64,000 nucleotides of DNA, taken from Rhizobiaceae bacterium (GTDB taxonomy: Bacteria > Pseudomonadota > Alphaproteobacteria > Rhizobiales > Rhizobiaceae). Positions within the stretch are counted from its first letter, which is position 1; every line of letters begins with the position of its first letter. Shown piece after piece: positions 17,110 to 26,206 of this stretch. The stretch is from positions 2,191,001 to 2,255,000 of the forward strand of contig JAMLJB010000001.1 in the NCBI GenBank assembly GCA_023953835.1. Reading direction: 5' to 3'. Below the pieces are notes generated by a model, which was not told the DNA's origin, did not search any database, and saw only the letters and a list, made by a program, of their open reading frames with translations. The position numbers were made by a program, and so were the translations under genes.

Positions 17110-18300
17110 TCAATGCCTGCGCGACAACTCGCGCGTAGCGGTGTCCAGCCCTTCCAGCGTCAGCGGATACATGCGCCCGCCGAACAGGTCGCGTATCAGG
17201 CTGGTCGAATGCGAATAGCCCCAATGCTCGTGCCGGGTGGGATTGATCCACACCGCATCCGGCCATTGCGCCCTGGCGCGTTGCAGCCAGACGGCGCCGG
17301 CCTCCTCGTTCCAGTGCTCGACCGAGCCGCCGGGTGTGACGATTTCATAGGGGCTCATCGCGGCATCGCCGACGAAGATCACCTTGTAGTCGTGCCCGTA
17401 TTTGTGCAGCACGTCGAAAGTGGGAATCTTTTCGGCGTGACGCCTGCGATTGTCCTTCCACACGCCCTCATAGAGGCAGTTGTGGAAGTAGAAGAATTCG
17501 AGTTGGCGAAACTCGGCGCGCGCCGCCGAAAACAGTTCCTCGACGACGCGGACATGATCGTCCATTGAACCGCCCACGTCGAAGAACATCAGCAGCTTCA
17601 CCGCATTGCGGCGTTCGGGCCGCGTCTGCACGTCGAGATAGCCATGTTCCGCCGTGGCGTGGATCGTGCCCGGCAGGTCCAGTTCCTCCACCGCGCCGTC
17701 GCGCACCCAGCGGCGCAGGCGCTTCAGCGCCACCTTGATGTTGCGCGTGCCAAGCTCGACCGAATCGTCGAAATTGCGAAACTCGCGCTTGTCCCACACC
17801 TTCACCGCGCGACGATGGCGGCTGGTCTCCTGACCGATGCGGATGCCTTCGGGATTGTAGCCATAGGCCCCGAACGGCGATGTCCCCGCCGTCCCGATCC
17901 ATTTGCTGCCGCCCTGATGGCGTCCCTTCTGCTCTTCGAGCCGTTTCTTCAAGGTCTCCATGAGCTTGTCGAAGCCGCCCAGCGCCTCGACAAGTTTTTT
18001 CTCTTCCTCCGTCAGGTGCTTTTCCGCCAGCCGCCGCAGCCATTCCTCCGGCAGGTTCGCAACGTCGATGCCCGCCTGGCCCGATACGGCCTCGACGCCC
18101 CGGAACACATGCGCGAACACGCGGTCGAAGCGGTCGATGTGCCGTTCGTCCTTCACCAAGGCCGCCCGCGCCAGATAGTAGAAGCCTTCCACGTCGTAGG
18201 TGACGAGGTCAGACTGCATGCCTTCCAGCAGGGTCAGATATTCCCGCAGCGAGACGGGAACCCGCGCAGCCTTCAATTCGAGGAAAAAAGGTATGAACAT
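17110..18300 (-). CDS. VWA domain-containing protein (CoxE-like)
   Basis: A 396-residue cytoplasmic protein from ATG 18300 (MFIPFFLELKAARVPVSLREYL). The N-terminal half is helical; a linker contains the QGGSKWIGTAGTSPFGAYG stretch typical of this family; the C-terminal half is a von Willebrand A domain with a MIDAS-type DVGGSMDDH. Such proteins pair with MoxR AAA ATPases as chaperone-like assembly factors, and the MoxR gene lies at 19216-20058 on the same strand. Between them sits a convergent HNH/GNAT pair, an interruption I find notable. The client protein is unknown. Confidence 0.88.
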   Translation of the reverse strand: MFIPFFLELKAARVPVSLREYLTLLEGMQSDLVTYDVEGFYYLARAALVKDERHIDRFDRVFAHVFRGVEAVSGQAGIDVANLPEEWLRRLAEKHLTEEEKKLVEALGGFDKLMETLKKRLEEQKGRHQGGSKWIGTAGTSPFGAYGYNPEGIRIGQETSRHRRAVKVWDKREFRNFDDSVELGTRNIKVALKRLRRWVRDGAVEELDLPGTIHATAEHGYLDVQTRPERRNAVKLLMFFDVGGSMDDHVRVVEELFSAARAEFRQLEFFYFHNCLYEGVWKDNRRRHAEKIPTFDVLHKYGHDYKVIFVGDAAMSPYEIVTPGGSVEHWNEEAGAVWLQRARAQWPDAVWINPTRHEHWGYSHSTSLIRDLFGGRMYPLTLEGLDTATRELSRRH

Positions 18301-18363
18301 AAACGATAAACTTGTCCCTATCGCTTCCACGGAATCTTAGCGCGGTTGGTTTATCCGGTCACC

Positions 18364-18792
18364 ATGGATTTGAGCAGCCTCGAAACGCTGAACCGCGTGG
18401 CCTATCAGGCACTTGGCGACTGGTGGCAGGATGATCGCCGCAACTGGTGCGCCTATTGCGGCATCGGCATGCAGCGCTGGTGCGGCAAGGGAACGACGCC
18501 GGGCCAGCAGGCCACGCGAGACCATGTCATCGCAAAAGCGCATCGCGGCGGACGCCTGACCATTCCCGCCTGCCGCGCCTGCAACGAGGCCAAGGGCAAG
18601 AAGTTTCTCGCGGAGTTTCTGGACAGCGACTACCTCAAGGTGAAACGCGCCTTGCCTGCCGATCATTGCTGGCCGATCGAGGCGCTGTGGGCCGTCGCGG
18701 GCATTTCAGCCATCAGGACCGCTCTCAGCCTGTCCGTTTCCTCAGCCGGTATTTCGGTGCGGCCAAGTCTCAAAGCAGATCATATTCAATGA
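18364..18792 (+). CDS. HNH-type nuclease domain protein
   Basis: A 142-residue protein with a zinc-finger-like HNH layout: CAYC at the N-terminal side, the catalytic-type TRDHVIAKAHRGG, and CRACNEAKGKKF at the C-terminal side. The arrangement C-x2-C ... DH ... C-x2-C-N is that of small HNH endonucleases. Start ATG 18364 is preferred; a TTG 18 bp upstream is possible. Transcribed divergently from the VWA gene and convergently with the GNAT gene, overlapping it by 23 bp. Biological role unknown. Confidence 0.75.
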   Translation: MDLSSLETLNRVAYQALGDWWQDDRRNWCAYCGIGMQRWCGKGTTPGQQATRDHVIAKAHRGGRLTIPACRACNEAKGKKFLAEFLDSDYLKVKRALPADHCWPIEALWAVAGISAIRTALSLSVSSAGISVRPSLKADHIQ

Positions 18793-19213
18793 AGCCGGTG
18801 CGGCGCGCCACGCGGTCGTAAAGCGCCCGCGCTGTCTGGTTCGTCTCGTGGGTCATCCAGTAGACATTGGTGACGCCGCGCTCGGCGGCTGCCTGCCTGA
18901 CCGCCTCGATGAGTGCTGCTCCGACACCTTTGCCGCGTGCCTCGACCGAGGTGTAGAGGTCCTGCAAATAACAGTTGCCCTCGATCGACCACATGGAGCG
19001 GTGAAAAAGATAGTGCACGAGGCCGACCGGCTCGCCGCCTATCGTTGCGATCAGGCCGCGCGGCTCGAATTCGCCTTCTGCGAACAAACGTTGCCAACTC
19101 GTCTCAAAAACCTCGTCCGGCAGGTTCGTCTTGTAGAATTCCAGATAGGCTGCCCACAGCCTGCGCCATTGTGAATGGTCGCCCTCGGACAATGCCCGGA
19201 CCTCGACGCCCAT
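18770..19213 (-). CDS. GNAT-family N-acetyltransferase
   Basis: A 147-residue single-domain acetyltransferase. The acetyl-CoA binding motif A is YLQDLYTSVEARGKGVGAALIEAV (RGKGVG P-loop), followed by ANV-like motif B WMTHETNQTARALYDRVARRTGFIEYDL. The substrate cannot be read. It lies 2 bp after the MoxR gene stop region, so may be co-transcribed with it, and overlaps the convergent HNH gene by 23 bp. Confidence 0.88.
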   Translation of the reverse strand: MGVEVRALSEGDHSQWRRLWAAYLEFYKTNLPDEVFETSWQRLFAEGEFEPRGLIATIGGEPVGLVHYLFHRSMWSIEGNCYLQDLYTSVEARGKGVGAALIEAVRQAAAERGVTNVYWMTHETNQTARALYDRVARRTGFIEYDLL

Positions 19214-19215
19214 GG

Positions 19216-20058
19216 TCAGCTACCCTGGCGGCGGGCCATGAACGCCAGCCGCTCGAACAGATGCACGTCCTGCTCGTTCTTGAGCAGTGCTCCGTGCAGA
19301 CGCGGCAGCGCGTTCTTCGCGTCGCCCCGCAGGTCCGCGGGTTCGATGTCGTCGGCAACCAGCAGTCTTATCCAGTCCAGTGCTTCGGAGGTCGAAGGCC
19401 GCTTTTTCAGGCCGGGCACCTCACGGATTTCGTAGAACTGGTTCAGCGCGGCGCGCACGAGGTTCTGCTTGATGCCCGGATAGTGCACCTCCACGATGCG
19501 CTGAAGCGTGTCCAAGTCGGGAAAGCGGATATAGTGGAAAAAGCAGCGGCGCAGGAATGCGTCCGGCAGTTCCTTCTCATTGTTCGAGGTGATGATGACG
19601 ATGGGCCTTTGCTCTGCACGGATCGTCTCGCCGGTTTCGTAGACGAAGAATTCCATGCGGTCGAGTTCCTGGAGCAGGTCGTTCGGGAACTCGATGTCCG
19701 CCTTGTCGATCTCGTCGATCAGAAGCACCACCTTTTTGTCCGAGGCAAACGCATCCCACAGCTTGCCGCGCTTGATGTAGTTGTGGATGTCGTTGAACCG
19801 TGCATCGCCAAGCTGGCTGTCGCGCAGCCTCGACACGGCATCATATTCATAGAGGCCCTGCTGGGCGCGTGTCGTGGATTTGACGTGCCATTCGATCAGG
19901 TCGAGACCGAGCGCCGAGGCGAGCTGCCGTGCGAGTTCGGTCTTGCCGGTTCCGGGCTCGCCCTTCACCAGCAAAGGCCGCTCCAGCGCGATTGCGGCGT
20001 TCACTGCCACCATCAGGTCTTTGTCCGCAACATAGTCGCGGGTGCCTTCAAAGCGCAT
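19216..20058 (-). CDS. MoxR-family AAA ATPase
   Basis: A 280-residue AAA+ ATPase from ATG 20058, which has a strong GGAGGACC site. Walker A GEPGTGKT (33-40), Walker B VVLLIDEIDKAD, sensor-1 IVIITSNNEKELPDAFLRRC and the RCFFHYIRFP arginine region are all present. MoxR ATPases work with VWA proteins to mature or activate enzyme complexes; the likely partner is encoded at 17110-18300. Upstream is a CCCCTCA-type palindromic repeat. Confidence 0.92.
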   Translation of the reverse strand: MRFEGTRDYVADKDLMVAVNAAIALERPLLVKGEPGTGKTELARQLASALGLDLIEWHVKSTTRAQQGLYEYDAVSRLRDSQLGDARFNDIHNYIKRGKLWDAFASDKKVVLLIDEIDKADIEFPNDLLQELDRMEFFVYETGETIRAEQRPIVIITSNNEKELPDAFLRRCFFHYIRFPDLDTLQRIVEVHYPGIKQNLVRAALNQFYEIREVPGLKKRPSTSEALDWIRLLVADDIEPADLRGDAKNALPRLHGALLKNEQDVHLFERLAFMARRQGS

Positions 20059-20094
20059 TCGAGGTCCTCCGCAGTACGGGGCGCTGCGCGGACA

Positions 20095-20212
20095 GCCCCT
20101 CATCCGCCTGCCGGCACCTTCTCCCCGTCGTGACGGGGAGAAGGGAGACAATCCCCAACGCTTGTGTCCCCCTCGCCCCGTCTTTCACGGGGAGAGGGTA
20201 AGGGTGAGGGGC
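20095..20212. repeat. RIME-like palindromic mosaic repeat, copy 1
   Basis: An outer inverted repeat GCCCCTCA / TGAGGGGC encloses two hairpins: a perfect 13-bp stem CCTTCTCCCCGTC / GACGGGGAGAAGG (20117-20144) and a second imperfect stem CCCTCGCCCCGT / ACGGGGAGAGGG. The same architecture recurs at 51189-51305 and 61158-61383. It resembles the rhizobial intergenic mosaic elements (RIME). Located between the start of the MoxR gene and the hbd gene. Confidence 0.8.
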
Positions 20213-20259
20213 AGCGCGAACATCGCCACGCTCACTGTTCAAATACACTTGTCCGCTGT

Positions 20260-21138
20260 TCACCGTGTCGGGACCGGATGTTCGCCGCGATAGTCGTAGA
20301 AGCCGCGTCCGGCCTTGCGTCCGAGCCACCCGGCCTCGACATATTTCACCAGCAGAGGGCAGGGGCGGTATTTGGAGTCGGACAGGCCGTCATGCAGTAC
20401 CTGCATGATGGAAAGGCATGTATCCAGCCCGATGAAATCCGCAAGCTGGAGCGGCCCCATCGGATGGTTCGCGCCAAGCTTCATGGCGGTGTCGATAGCT
20501 TCCACGGTGCCGACGCCCTCATAGAGCGTGTAGATCGCCTCGTTGATCATCGGCAGCAGAATGCGGTTGACGATGAAAGCCGGGAAATCCTCGGAAAGCG
20601 TGACCGTCTTGTCGAGCCGGTGCACGAATTCCTTCGCCGCCTCGAAGGTCGGGTCTTCGGTTGCGATGCCGCGCACCAGTTCCACCAGCTTCATCACCGG
20701 GACAGGGTTCATGAAGTGGATGCCGATGAAGCGCTCGGCGCGGTCGGTCTGCGCCGCCAGCCGGGTGATCGAAATGGACGAGGTGTTCGTCGCCAGTATC
20801 GCTTCCGGATTGAGCTGGGGGCACAATTCCTGAAAGATCTTGCGCTTCACCTCTTCGTTTTCCGTCGCGGCCTCGATGACGATGTCCGCGCCGGCCAGAT
20901 CGGCCATCGCGGGCGCGGGCGAAATTCGCGACAGCGCTTCCTTGCGCGTCTTGTCGTCCAGCTTGCCGGACGAGACCTGGCGGGCGAGGTTGCCGTTTAT
21001 GGTCGCGATGCCGTTCTCGATGCGGTCGGGCGAAATATCGTAGAGCAGGACGTCATAGCCCGCGAGCGCGGACACATGGGCGATCCCGCCACCCATCTGG
21101 CCCGCACCGATGATGCCGACCGTCTTGATTTTCGTCAT
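20260..21138 (-). CDS. 3-hydroxybutyryl-CoA dehydrogenase
   Basis: NAD(P)-dependent oxidation of 3-hydroxyacyl-CoA to acetoacetyl-CoA, or the reverse. 292 residues from ATG 21138 (MTKIKTVGIIGAGQMG). Rossmann GAGQMGGGIA, IEAATENEEVK, ATNTSSISIT and the catalytic-His region IGIHFMNPVPVMKLVE are present, followed by the C-terminal HCDH dimerisation domain. It is downstream of etfBA on the same strand, beyond a strong hairpin, which suits beta-oxidation or PHB metabolism. Often called hbdA/paaH in this group; I leave the symbol blank. Confidence 0.93.
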   Translation of the reverse strand: MTKIKTVGIIGAGQMGGGIAHVSALAGYDVLLYDISPDRIENGIATINGNLARQVSSGKLDDKTRKEALSRISPAPAMADLAGADIVIEAATENEEVKRKIFQELCPQLNPEAILATNTSSISITRLAAQTDRAERFIGIHFMNPVPVMKLVELVRGIATEDPTFEAAKEFVHRLDKTVTLSEDFPAFIVNRILLPMINEAIYTLYEGVGTVEAIDTAMKLGANHPMGPLQLADFIGLDTCLSIMQVLHDGLSDSKYRPCPLLVKYVEAGWLGRKAGRGFYDYRGEHPVPTR

Positions 21139-21191
21139 TTCCGATACCCGCCGGATGGTGAAATGAGTTTCTGTTGCAGCGCAAACTAATA

Positions 21192-21220
21192 GGCCGGGGT
21201 GGCTTTCGTCCACCCCGGCC
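21192..21220 (-). terminator. terminator hairpin after etfA
   Basis: A perfect 11-bp inverted repeat GGCCGGGGTGG / CCACCCCGGCC with a 7-base loop, followed on the minus strand by TATTAGTTT. It lies about 30 bp after the etfA stop and 54 bp before the 3-hydroxybutyryl-CoA dehydrogenase start, and probably reduces read-through from etfBA. Confidence 0.6.
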
Positions 21221-21250
21221 CGCTAAATTTTGCGTGTCGCTGACCGAAAG

Positions 21251-22180
21251 TCAAAGCGCCTTCTGCAACTCCGGCAGGATCACGAACAGGTCGCCCACGA
21301 TGCCGTAGTCGGCCACCTGGAAGATCGGCGCTTCCTCGTCCTTGTTGATGGCGACGATGACCTTGGAGTCCTTCATGCCCGCAAGATGCTGGATCGCACC
21401 GGAAATGCCGCAGGCGATGTAAAGATCGGGCGCCACAACCTTGCCGGTCTGTCCGACCTGCCAGTCGTTCGGCGCATACCCGGCGTCGACCGCTGCGCGT
21501 GAAGCACCAACGGCTGCACCCAGCTTGTCGGCCACCGGCAGGATGACTTCCTGGAACTTTTCCGAGGAGCCGAGCGCGCGACCGCCGGAAATGATGATCT
21601 TGGCCGATGTCAGCTCGGGCCGGTCGCTTTCCGAAAGCTTGTTCTCGACGAAGGTGGAGAGACCCGGATTGGCTGCCGCCTTCACCGTCTCGACCTTGGC
21701 CGAACCGCCGTCTCCCGCCGCCTGGAAGGAGGCGGTGCGCACCGTGATGACCTTTTTCGCATCGGTCGCCTGCACCGTCTGGATGGCGTTGCCGGCATAG
21801 ATCGGGCGCTTGAACGTGTCCGGCGAGACGACCTCGACGATCTCCGAAACCTGCATCACGTCGAGCAGCGCGGCCACGCGCGGCAGCACGTTCTTGCCGC
21901 TGGTGGTGGCGGGCGCGACGATCGTGTCATAGTCGCCCGCCAGCGAGACGACGAGGTCGGCTGTCGGTTCGGCCAGCCGCTCGGCCAGTTCGTCCGCCTC
22001 CGCCAGCAGAACCTTGCGAACGCCTTTCAGCTTCGCGGCGGCGTCGGCAGCGCCCTTCGCACCCTTGCCAGCAACCAGCACATCGACATCTGAGCCGATC
22101 TTGAGCGCGGCGGAAAGCGCCTTCGCGGTCTGGTCGGACAGCGAGGCATTGTCATGTTCGGCGATGAGAAGAATTGCCAT
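21251..22180 (-). CDS. etfA: electron transfer flavoprotein alpha subunit
   Basis: FAD-binding subunit of ETF, which passes electrons from acyl-CoA and other dehydrogenases to ETF:quinone oxidoreductase. 309 residues. The C-terminal FAD site shows the family signature: [54 protein letters not shown] and [24 protein letters not shown]. It is 25 bp downstream of etfB in one operon. Confidence 0.97.
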   Translation of the reverse strand: MAILLIAEHDNASLSDQTAKALSAALKIGSDVDVLVAGKGAKGAADAAAKLKGVRKVLLAEADELAERLAEPTADLVVSLAGDYDTIVAPATTSGKNVLPRVAALLDVMQVSEIVEVVSPDTFKRPIYAGNAIQTVQATDAKKVITVRTASFQAAGDGGSAKVETVKAAANPGLSTFVENKLSESDRPELTSAKIIISGGRALGSSEKFQEVILPVADKLGAAVGASRAAVDAGYAPNDWQVGQTGKVVAPDLYIACGISGAIQHLAGMKDSKVIVAINKDEEAPIFQVADYGIVGDLFVILPELQKAL

Positions 22181-22205
22181 TGTCTTGTTCCTTTCTATCG
22201 CTCGC

Positions 22206-22952
22206 TTACAGCACGCCTGCCGCCTTGAGGCTGGATACCAGCTCGGCCACGTCCTTGACCTTGACGCCCGCCTTGCGGCCGCCCGGTTCCTCGGTCTTGA
22301 GCACCTTGAGGCGCGGCTTGAGGTCGGCCCCGAAATCCGCCGGGGACTTCTCGTCCAGCGGCTTCTTCTTCGCCTTCATGATGTTCGGCAGCGAGGCATA
22401 GCGCGGCTGGTTCAGCCGCAGGTCTACCGTCACGATGGCGGGCAGCTTGAGTTCGACGGTCTGCAGGCCGCCGTCGACCTCGCGCGTGACCTTCGCCTTG
22501 TCGCCGGCAAACTCGATCTTGGAGGCGAACGTTCCCTGCGCCCAGCCGAGAAGTGCCGCCAGCATCTGGCCGGTCTGGTTGGAATCGTCGTCGATGGCCT
22601 GCTTGCCGAGGATCACCATGCCCGGCTTCTCGGCATCGACCACGCCTTTCAACACCTTGGCGACGCCGAGCGGCTCCGCCGTCTCGTCGGTCTTGACCAG
22701 AATGGCGCGGTCCGCACCCATCGCAAGCGCGGTGCGCAGCGTTTCGGCAGCCTGCGCGGGGCCGATGGAGACCACCACGATTTCCTCCGCCTTGCCGGCT
22801 TCCTTCATGCGGATCGCCTCTTCAACGGCGATTTCGTCGAACGGGTTCATCGCCATCTTCACATTGGCAAGCTCAACCGCCGACCCGTCCGATTTCACCC
22901 GGACCTTCACGTTCGCATCCACAACCCGCTTGACCGGGACGAGTACCTTCAT
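22206..22952 (-). CDS. etfB: electron transfer flavoprotein beta subunit
   Basis: AMP-binding partner of EtfA, 248 residues. Typical features are [40 protein letters not shown] and the ETF-beta signature region [31 protein letters not shown], followed by the recognition loop that contacts dehydrogenases. First gene of the etfBA operon, about 140 bp downstream of a candidate promoter. Confidence 0.97.
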   Translation of the reverse strand: MKVLVPVKRVVDANVKVRVKSDGSAVELANVKMAMNPFDEIAVEEAIRMKEAGKAEEIVVVSIGPAQAAETLRTALAMGADRAILVKTDETAEPLGVAKVLKGVVDAEKPGMVILGKQAIDDDSNQTGQMLAALLGWAQGTFASKIEFAGDKAKVTREVDGGLQTVELKLPAIVTVDLRLNQPRYASLPNIMKAKKKPLDEKSPADFGADLKPRLKVLKTEEPGGRKAGVKVKDVAELVSSLKAAGVL

Positions 22953-23099
22953 CTTTCAATCACCTCTTCTCGGGACTTCGCGGCAAATATCACCGCACCA
23001 GCCTTGAAACTTGCCGATTGCCGACATTTTGGCGCCGTTCATGTCGCTGTCATTCGCTGGACGCCCGCATCGCCGGGCGGATGGCTCGAAAGCGGGCGG

Positions 23100-23128
23100 A
23101 CCCTAGTTTGACCGGCTACCTGCGTCAA
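23100..23128 (-). promoter_or_regulatory. candidate sigma-70 promoter for etfBA
   Basis: On the minus strand TTGACG, 17-bp spacer, TAGGGT. The -35 box is close to consensus, the -10 box is weak. Only plausible promoter I see in the 220-bp gap between the acyl-CoA synthetase stop and the etfB start; it would give a leader of roughly 140 nt. Confidence 0.35.
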
Positions 23129-23172
23129 TATCACAACATCGACCAAAATCGGTTGAATTTTCCGCATCCGCA

Positions 23173-24828
23173 TCAGTTGCCGGCTGCGGTTTTGCCCTGC
23201 GCTTCCAGCTTGGCGCGTTCGCGGAAAATGCGGCGGATCACCTTGCCGGATGTGGTCAAGGGAACGCTGTCCACGAACTCGATCTCGCGCGGATATTCGT
23301 GCGCCGACAGGCGGCTACGCACCCAGAGCTGGATGCGGCGCGCCAGCTCCTCGGACGGCTCGACGCCCGGCTTCGGCACCACATAGGCCTTGACGATCTC
23401 GGTGCGCACGGAATCGGGCTTGCCAACGGCGGCGGCCAGCGCCACCTCCGGGTGCCCGACGAGGCAATCCTCGATCTCGCCCGGCCCGATGCGGTAACCC
23501 GCAGAGGTGATCACATCGTCGTCGCGCCCGAAGAAATGGATGAAACCGTCATTGTCGACATGGCCCTGGTCGCCGGTCAGCATCCGGTCGCCGAGGAACT
23601 TCTTCTCCGTCGCCGCGGCGTCCTGCCAGTAGCCGAGGAACATGACCGGATCGGGCCGCCGGACCGCGATCTGCCCGACCTCGCCCTGCGGCAGCACATT
23701 GCCCTTCGCGTCGATGATCTCGACCACGTGCCCCGGCACCGCGCGGCCCGTCGCACCGGCCTTCGCCGCACCCAGCGCGGCGCAGGAGCCGATCACCAGA
23801 TTGCATTCCGTCTGCCCGTAGAACTCGTTGACCGTCAGCCCGAATTCCTGTTCGGCCCATTCATAGGTTTCGCGGCCAAGCTGCTCGCCTGCCGACATGA
23901 CGGCGCGAAGCCGCAAGGCTCGTCTCTTCGCGCTCTCGCCGGAGCCTTTCATCATGCGCAGCGCCGTCGGCGGCAGGAACGCCAGCGTCACGCCCATGCG
24001 CTCCATGAGATCGAACGCGGTGCGCGGATTGAACCGCTCGAAGCGTCCCGCGACGACCGGAATGCCAAGATAGAGCGCGGGCAGCATGGCGTTCAGCAAC
24101 CCGCCTGCCCATGCCCAGTCCGCCGGCGTCCACATCACATCGTCGGCCTGTGGCGGAAACTGATAGGCCATCTCGAAGCCCGGCAGGTGCCCGAGCAGCA
24201 CGCGATGGCCGTGCAAGGCGCCCTTCGGCGGGCCGGTCGTGCCCGAGGTGAAGATCATCAGCGCCGGATCGTCGGGGCCGGTCTCGACCGGCTGGAATCT
24301 GTCCGCCCGCGCAGCCAGTTCGTGAAAGGGCAGCAGGCCCGCTCCCGGATCAACCGCTTCCGTCACGACGACATGCGCCAGTTCCGGCAGTGCGCCACGG
24401 ATCGCAGCGAGCGTGGCTGCGCCGCCTGCATTGGTGATGACGGCCTTCGCGCCGCAGGCTTTCAGCCTGTATTCCAGCGCTTCGACGCCGAACAAAAGGG
24501 CAAGGGGAACGGCCACCGCGCCAATCTTGTAGATCGCCACATGGCCGATTGCCGCCTCGAAGGATTGCGGCAGCAGCAGCGCCACGCGGTCGCCCGCGCC
24601 GATCCCAAGCCCGCGCAGGCCCAGTCCAAGCGCGTCGGATTGCCGTGCAAGTTCCCCGAATGTCAGCGTGGATTTTCCATCCCCAGCATCGAAGGCATGG
24701 ATGGCGACGCGATCCGGGTCGATTGCGGCCCAGCGGTCGGACACCGCGACGCCGATGTTGAAACGCTCCGGAATCCTCCAGCGGAAGTCCCGGATGAGCG
24801 CATCGTAGCTGTCGCGTTTTTCGAGCAT
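23173..24828 (-). CDS. AMP-dependent acyl-CoA synthetase
   Basis: A 551-residue adenylate-forming enzyme that activates a carboxylic acid to acyl-AMP and then acyl-CoA. P-loop LMIFTSGTTGPPKGALHGHRVL, the NEFYGQTECNLVIGSC aromatic/adenine motif, the TGDQGHVDNDGFIHFFGRDDDVITSAGYRIGPGEIE hinge region and the catalytic lysine motif PLTTSGKVIRR are present. It resembles acetyl-/medium-chain (AcsA/ACSM-like) enzymes more than long-chain FadD. ATG 24828 is used as start; an open frame upstream runs into the tRNA gene. Lies upstream of etfBA on the same strand, consistent with fatty-acid oxidation. Confidence 0.9.
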   Translation of the reverse strand: MLEKRDSYDALIRDFRWRIPERFNIGVAVSDRWAAIDPDRVAIHAFDAGDGKSTLTFGELARQSDALGLGLRGLGIGAGDRVALLLPQSFEAAIGHVAIYKIGAVAVPLALLFGVEALEYRLKACGAKAVITNAGGAATLAAIRGALPELAHVVVTEAVDPGAGLLPFHELAARADRFQPVETGPDDPALMIFTSGTTGPPKGALHGHRVLLGHLPGFEMAYQFPPQADDVMWTPADWAWAGGLLNAMLPALYLGIPVVAGRFERFNPRTAFDLMERMGVTLAFLPPTALRMMKGSGESAKRRALRLRAVMSAGEQLGRETYEWAEQEFGLTVNEFYGQTECNLVIGSCAALGAAKAGATGRAVPGHVVEIIDAKGNVLPQGEVGQIAVRRPDPVMFLGYWQDAAATEKKFLGDRMLTGDQGHVDNDGFIHFFGRDDDVITSAGYRIGPGEIEDCLVGHPEVALAAAVGKPDSVRTEIVKAYVVPKPGVEPSEELARRIQLWVRSRLSAHEYPREIEFVDSVPLTTSGKVIRRIFRERAKLEAQGKTAAGN

Positions 24829-24846
24829 CACCGCCTGTAAGCGAAA

Positions 24847-24931
24847 TGGTGCCCCTAGCCGGAATCGAACCAGCACTCCTTGCGGAATCCGATTTTGAGT
24901 CGGACGCGTCTACCAGTTCCGCCATAGGGGC
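24847..24931 (-). tRNA. tRNA-Leu (anticodon CAA)
   Basis: Read on the minus strand it is 85 nt including encoded CCA. Acceptor stem GCCCCTA / TAGGGGC; D-arm GGCGGAACTGGTAGACGC; anticodon stem TCCGA / TCGGA around loop CTCAAAA, anticodon CAA; a long class II variable arm (TTCCGCAAGGAGT region); T-arm GCTGGTTCGATTCCGGC. The long variable arm and the anticodon both say leucine, decoding UUG. Confidence 0.95.
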
Positions 24932-25104
24932 CCACGATGCGAATTGCACCGGACGGCAGGGGCAGTACACGAAGGCGGCTTTCCTCGTCAACTGCGCTCT
25001 CGGCGAATCCGATCACGCGGCATTGACGCCATGCGTGCCGTGCGTGCATTGCTCCGCCGCGAAAATCTCTCTAGACACGCGCCAAGGCCAATTCCGGACG
25101 GGCA

Positions 25105-25692
25105 ATGCTTCGCAAACTCTATGACTGGACGCTGTCGCTTGCGGCGCGCAAATCGGCGGAATGGTGGCTGGCCATCATCGCCTTCGTCGAAAGCTCAGTC
25201 TTTCTCGTTCCCGCCGACGTGCTTTACCTGCCGATGGCGCTCTCGCGGCCCGACCGAGCCTATCGCTATGCGCTCGTTGCGACGGTCGCATCGGTGCTGG
25301 GCGGCATCGCGGGCTGGTTTCTCGGACACTATGCCTATGAGGGGTTGGCAAAGCCCATTCTTGAATTCTACGGCAAGCTCGACGAGTTCGAAGCACTGAA
25401 GAACTCGACAGGCATCGGGCTCATCATCATCCTGCTCGCTACCTCGGGGCTTGCGCATCTGCCGCCCATCAAGGTCGTGACCATCCTGTCGGGGGTCGTC
25501 GGCGTCAATCTCTGGCTGTTCATCCTGCTGGCCATTGTCGCGCGCGGGGCGCGCTTTTTCGCGCTGGCCTGGCTGCTCAAGACCTATGGCGAGCCGATTC
25601 GGCACTTCATCGAGCAAAGGCTCGGAACCATTGCGGCCCTTGCGGCGGCTGCCGTGATTTTGCTCTACATCGCCTTCAAATATCTGCACTGA
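25105..25692 (+). CDS. DedA/YqaA-type inner-membrane protein
   Basis: A 195-residue polytopic membrane protein of the VTT (SNARE-associated/DedA) group, YqaA branch. Features: FVESSVFLVPADVLYLPMAL near the N-terminus (the E...P reentrant-loop signature), GGIAGWFLGHYAYEG, LPPIKVVTILSGVVGVN, and AIVARGARFFALAWLL with the family Gly-Arg. DedA-like proteins act in lipid-carrier (undecaprenyl phosphate) or phospholipid translocation and envelope homeostasis. Start ATG 25105. Confidence 0.88.
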   Translation: MLRKLYDWTLSLAARKSAEWWLAIIAFVESSVFLVPADVLYLPMALSRPDRAYRYALVATVASVLGGIAGWFLGHYAYEGLAKPILEFYGKLDEFEALKNSTGIGLIIILLATSGLAHLPPIKVVTILSGVVGVNLWLFILLAIVARGARFFALAWLLKTYGEPIRHFIEQRLGTIAALAAAAVILLYIAFKYLH

Positions 25693-25711
25693 CCATTCGG
25701 GATACGTGTCC

Positions 25712-26206
25712 ATGCCGTCATCGATCCATCTGCGCGCCGCGCTTTTCCTCGCCCTCGCCATGGCGATCACGGTCGGCACCGCGCTCGGCTTCCAGCATCT
25801 GGGCGGCTACATCCCCTGCAAGCTCTGCTATGCGCAACGCACGCCCTATTATGTCGGCGCGCCGCTGATGCTGCTGGCCGCGCTGTCGGCCTGGCTGCGC
25901 TGGCCGCCGGTGCTGACGCGGGCGCTGCTGTGGATCGGCGCGGCCATCATGGCCTACAGCCTCTATCTCGGCGTCAAGCACGCGGGCGTCGAATGGGGCT
26001 GGTGGGCCGGCCCGACCGATTGCGGCGCGGTCGCTCCGGTTGAAACCGGCGGAAAGGGCGTGCTGGATGCCATCAATACCATCATACCGCCGTCCTGCGA
26101 CACGGCGGCGCTGCGCGTGCTCGGCCTGTCCTTTGCCGGGTGGAATGCTGTGGTGAGCTTCGTGCTGATGCTGGTCGCGGCGCGTGCGGCAGCGAAGAAC
26201 GCCTAA
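25712..26206 (+). CDS. disulfide bond formation protein, DsbB family
   Basis: A 164-residue inner-membrane protein with four hydrophobic segments. Redox pairs fit DsbB: CKLC in the first periplasmic loop (PCKLCYAQRTPYY) and a second pair in the later loop (TDCGAV and PPSCDT). DsbB re-oxidises DsbA and hands electrons to quinone. An in-frame GTG 6 bp upstream is an alternative start. Follows the DedA gene by 19 bp and may share its transcript. The last 4 bp overlap the convergent HNH gene. Confidence 0.88.
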   Translation: MPSSIHLRAALFLALAMAITVGTALGFQHLGGYIPCKLCYAQRTPYYVGAPLMLLAALSAWLRWPPVLTRALLWIGAAIMAYSLYLGVKHAGVEWGWWAGPTDCGAVAPVETGGKGVLDAINTIIPPSCDTAALRVLGLSFAGWNAVVSFVLMLVAARAAAKNA

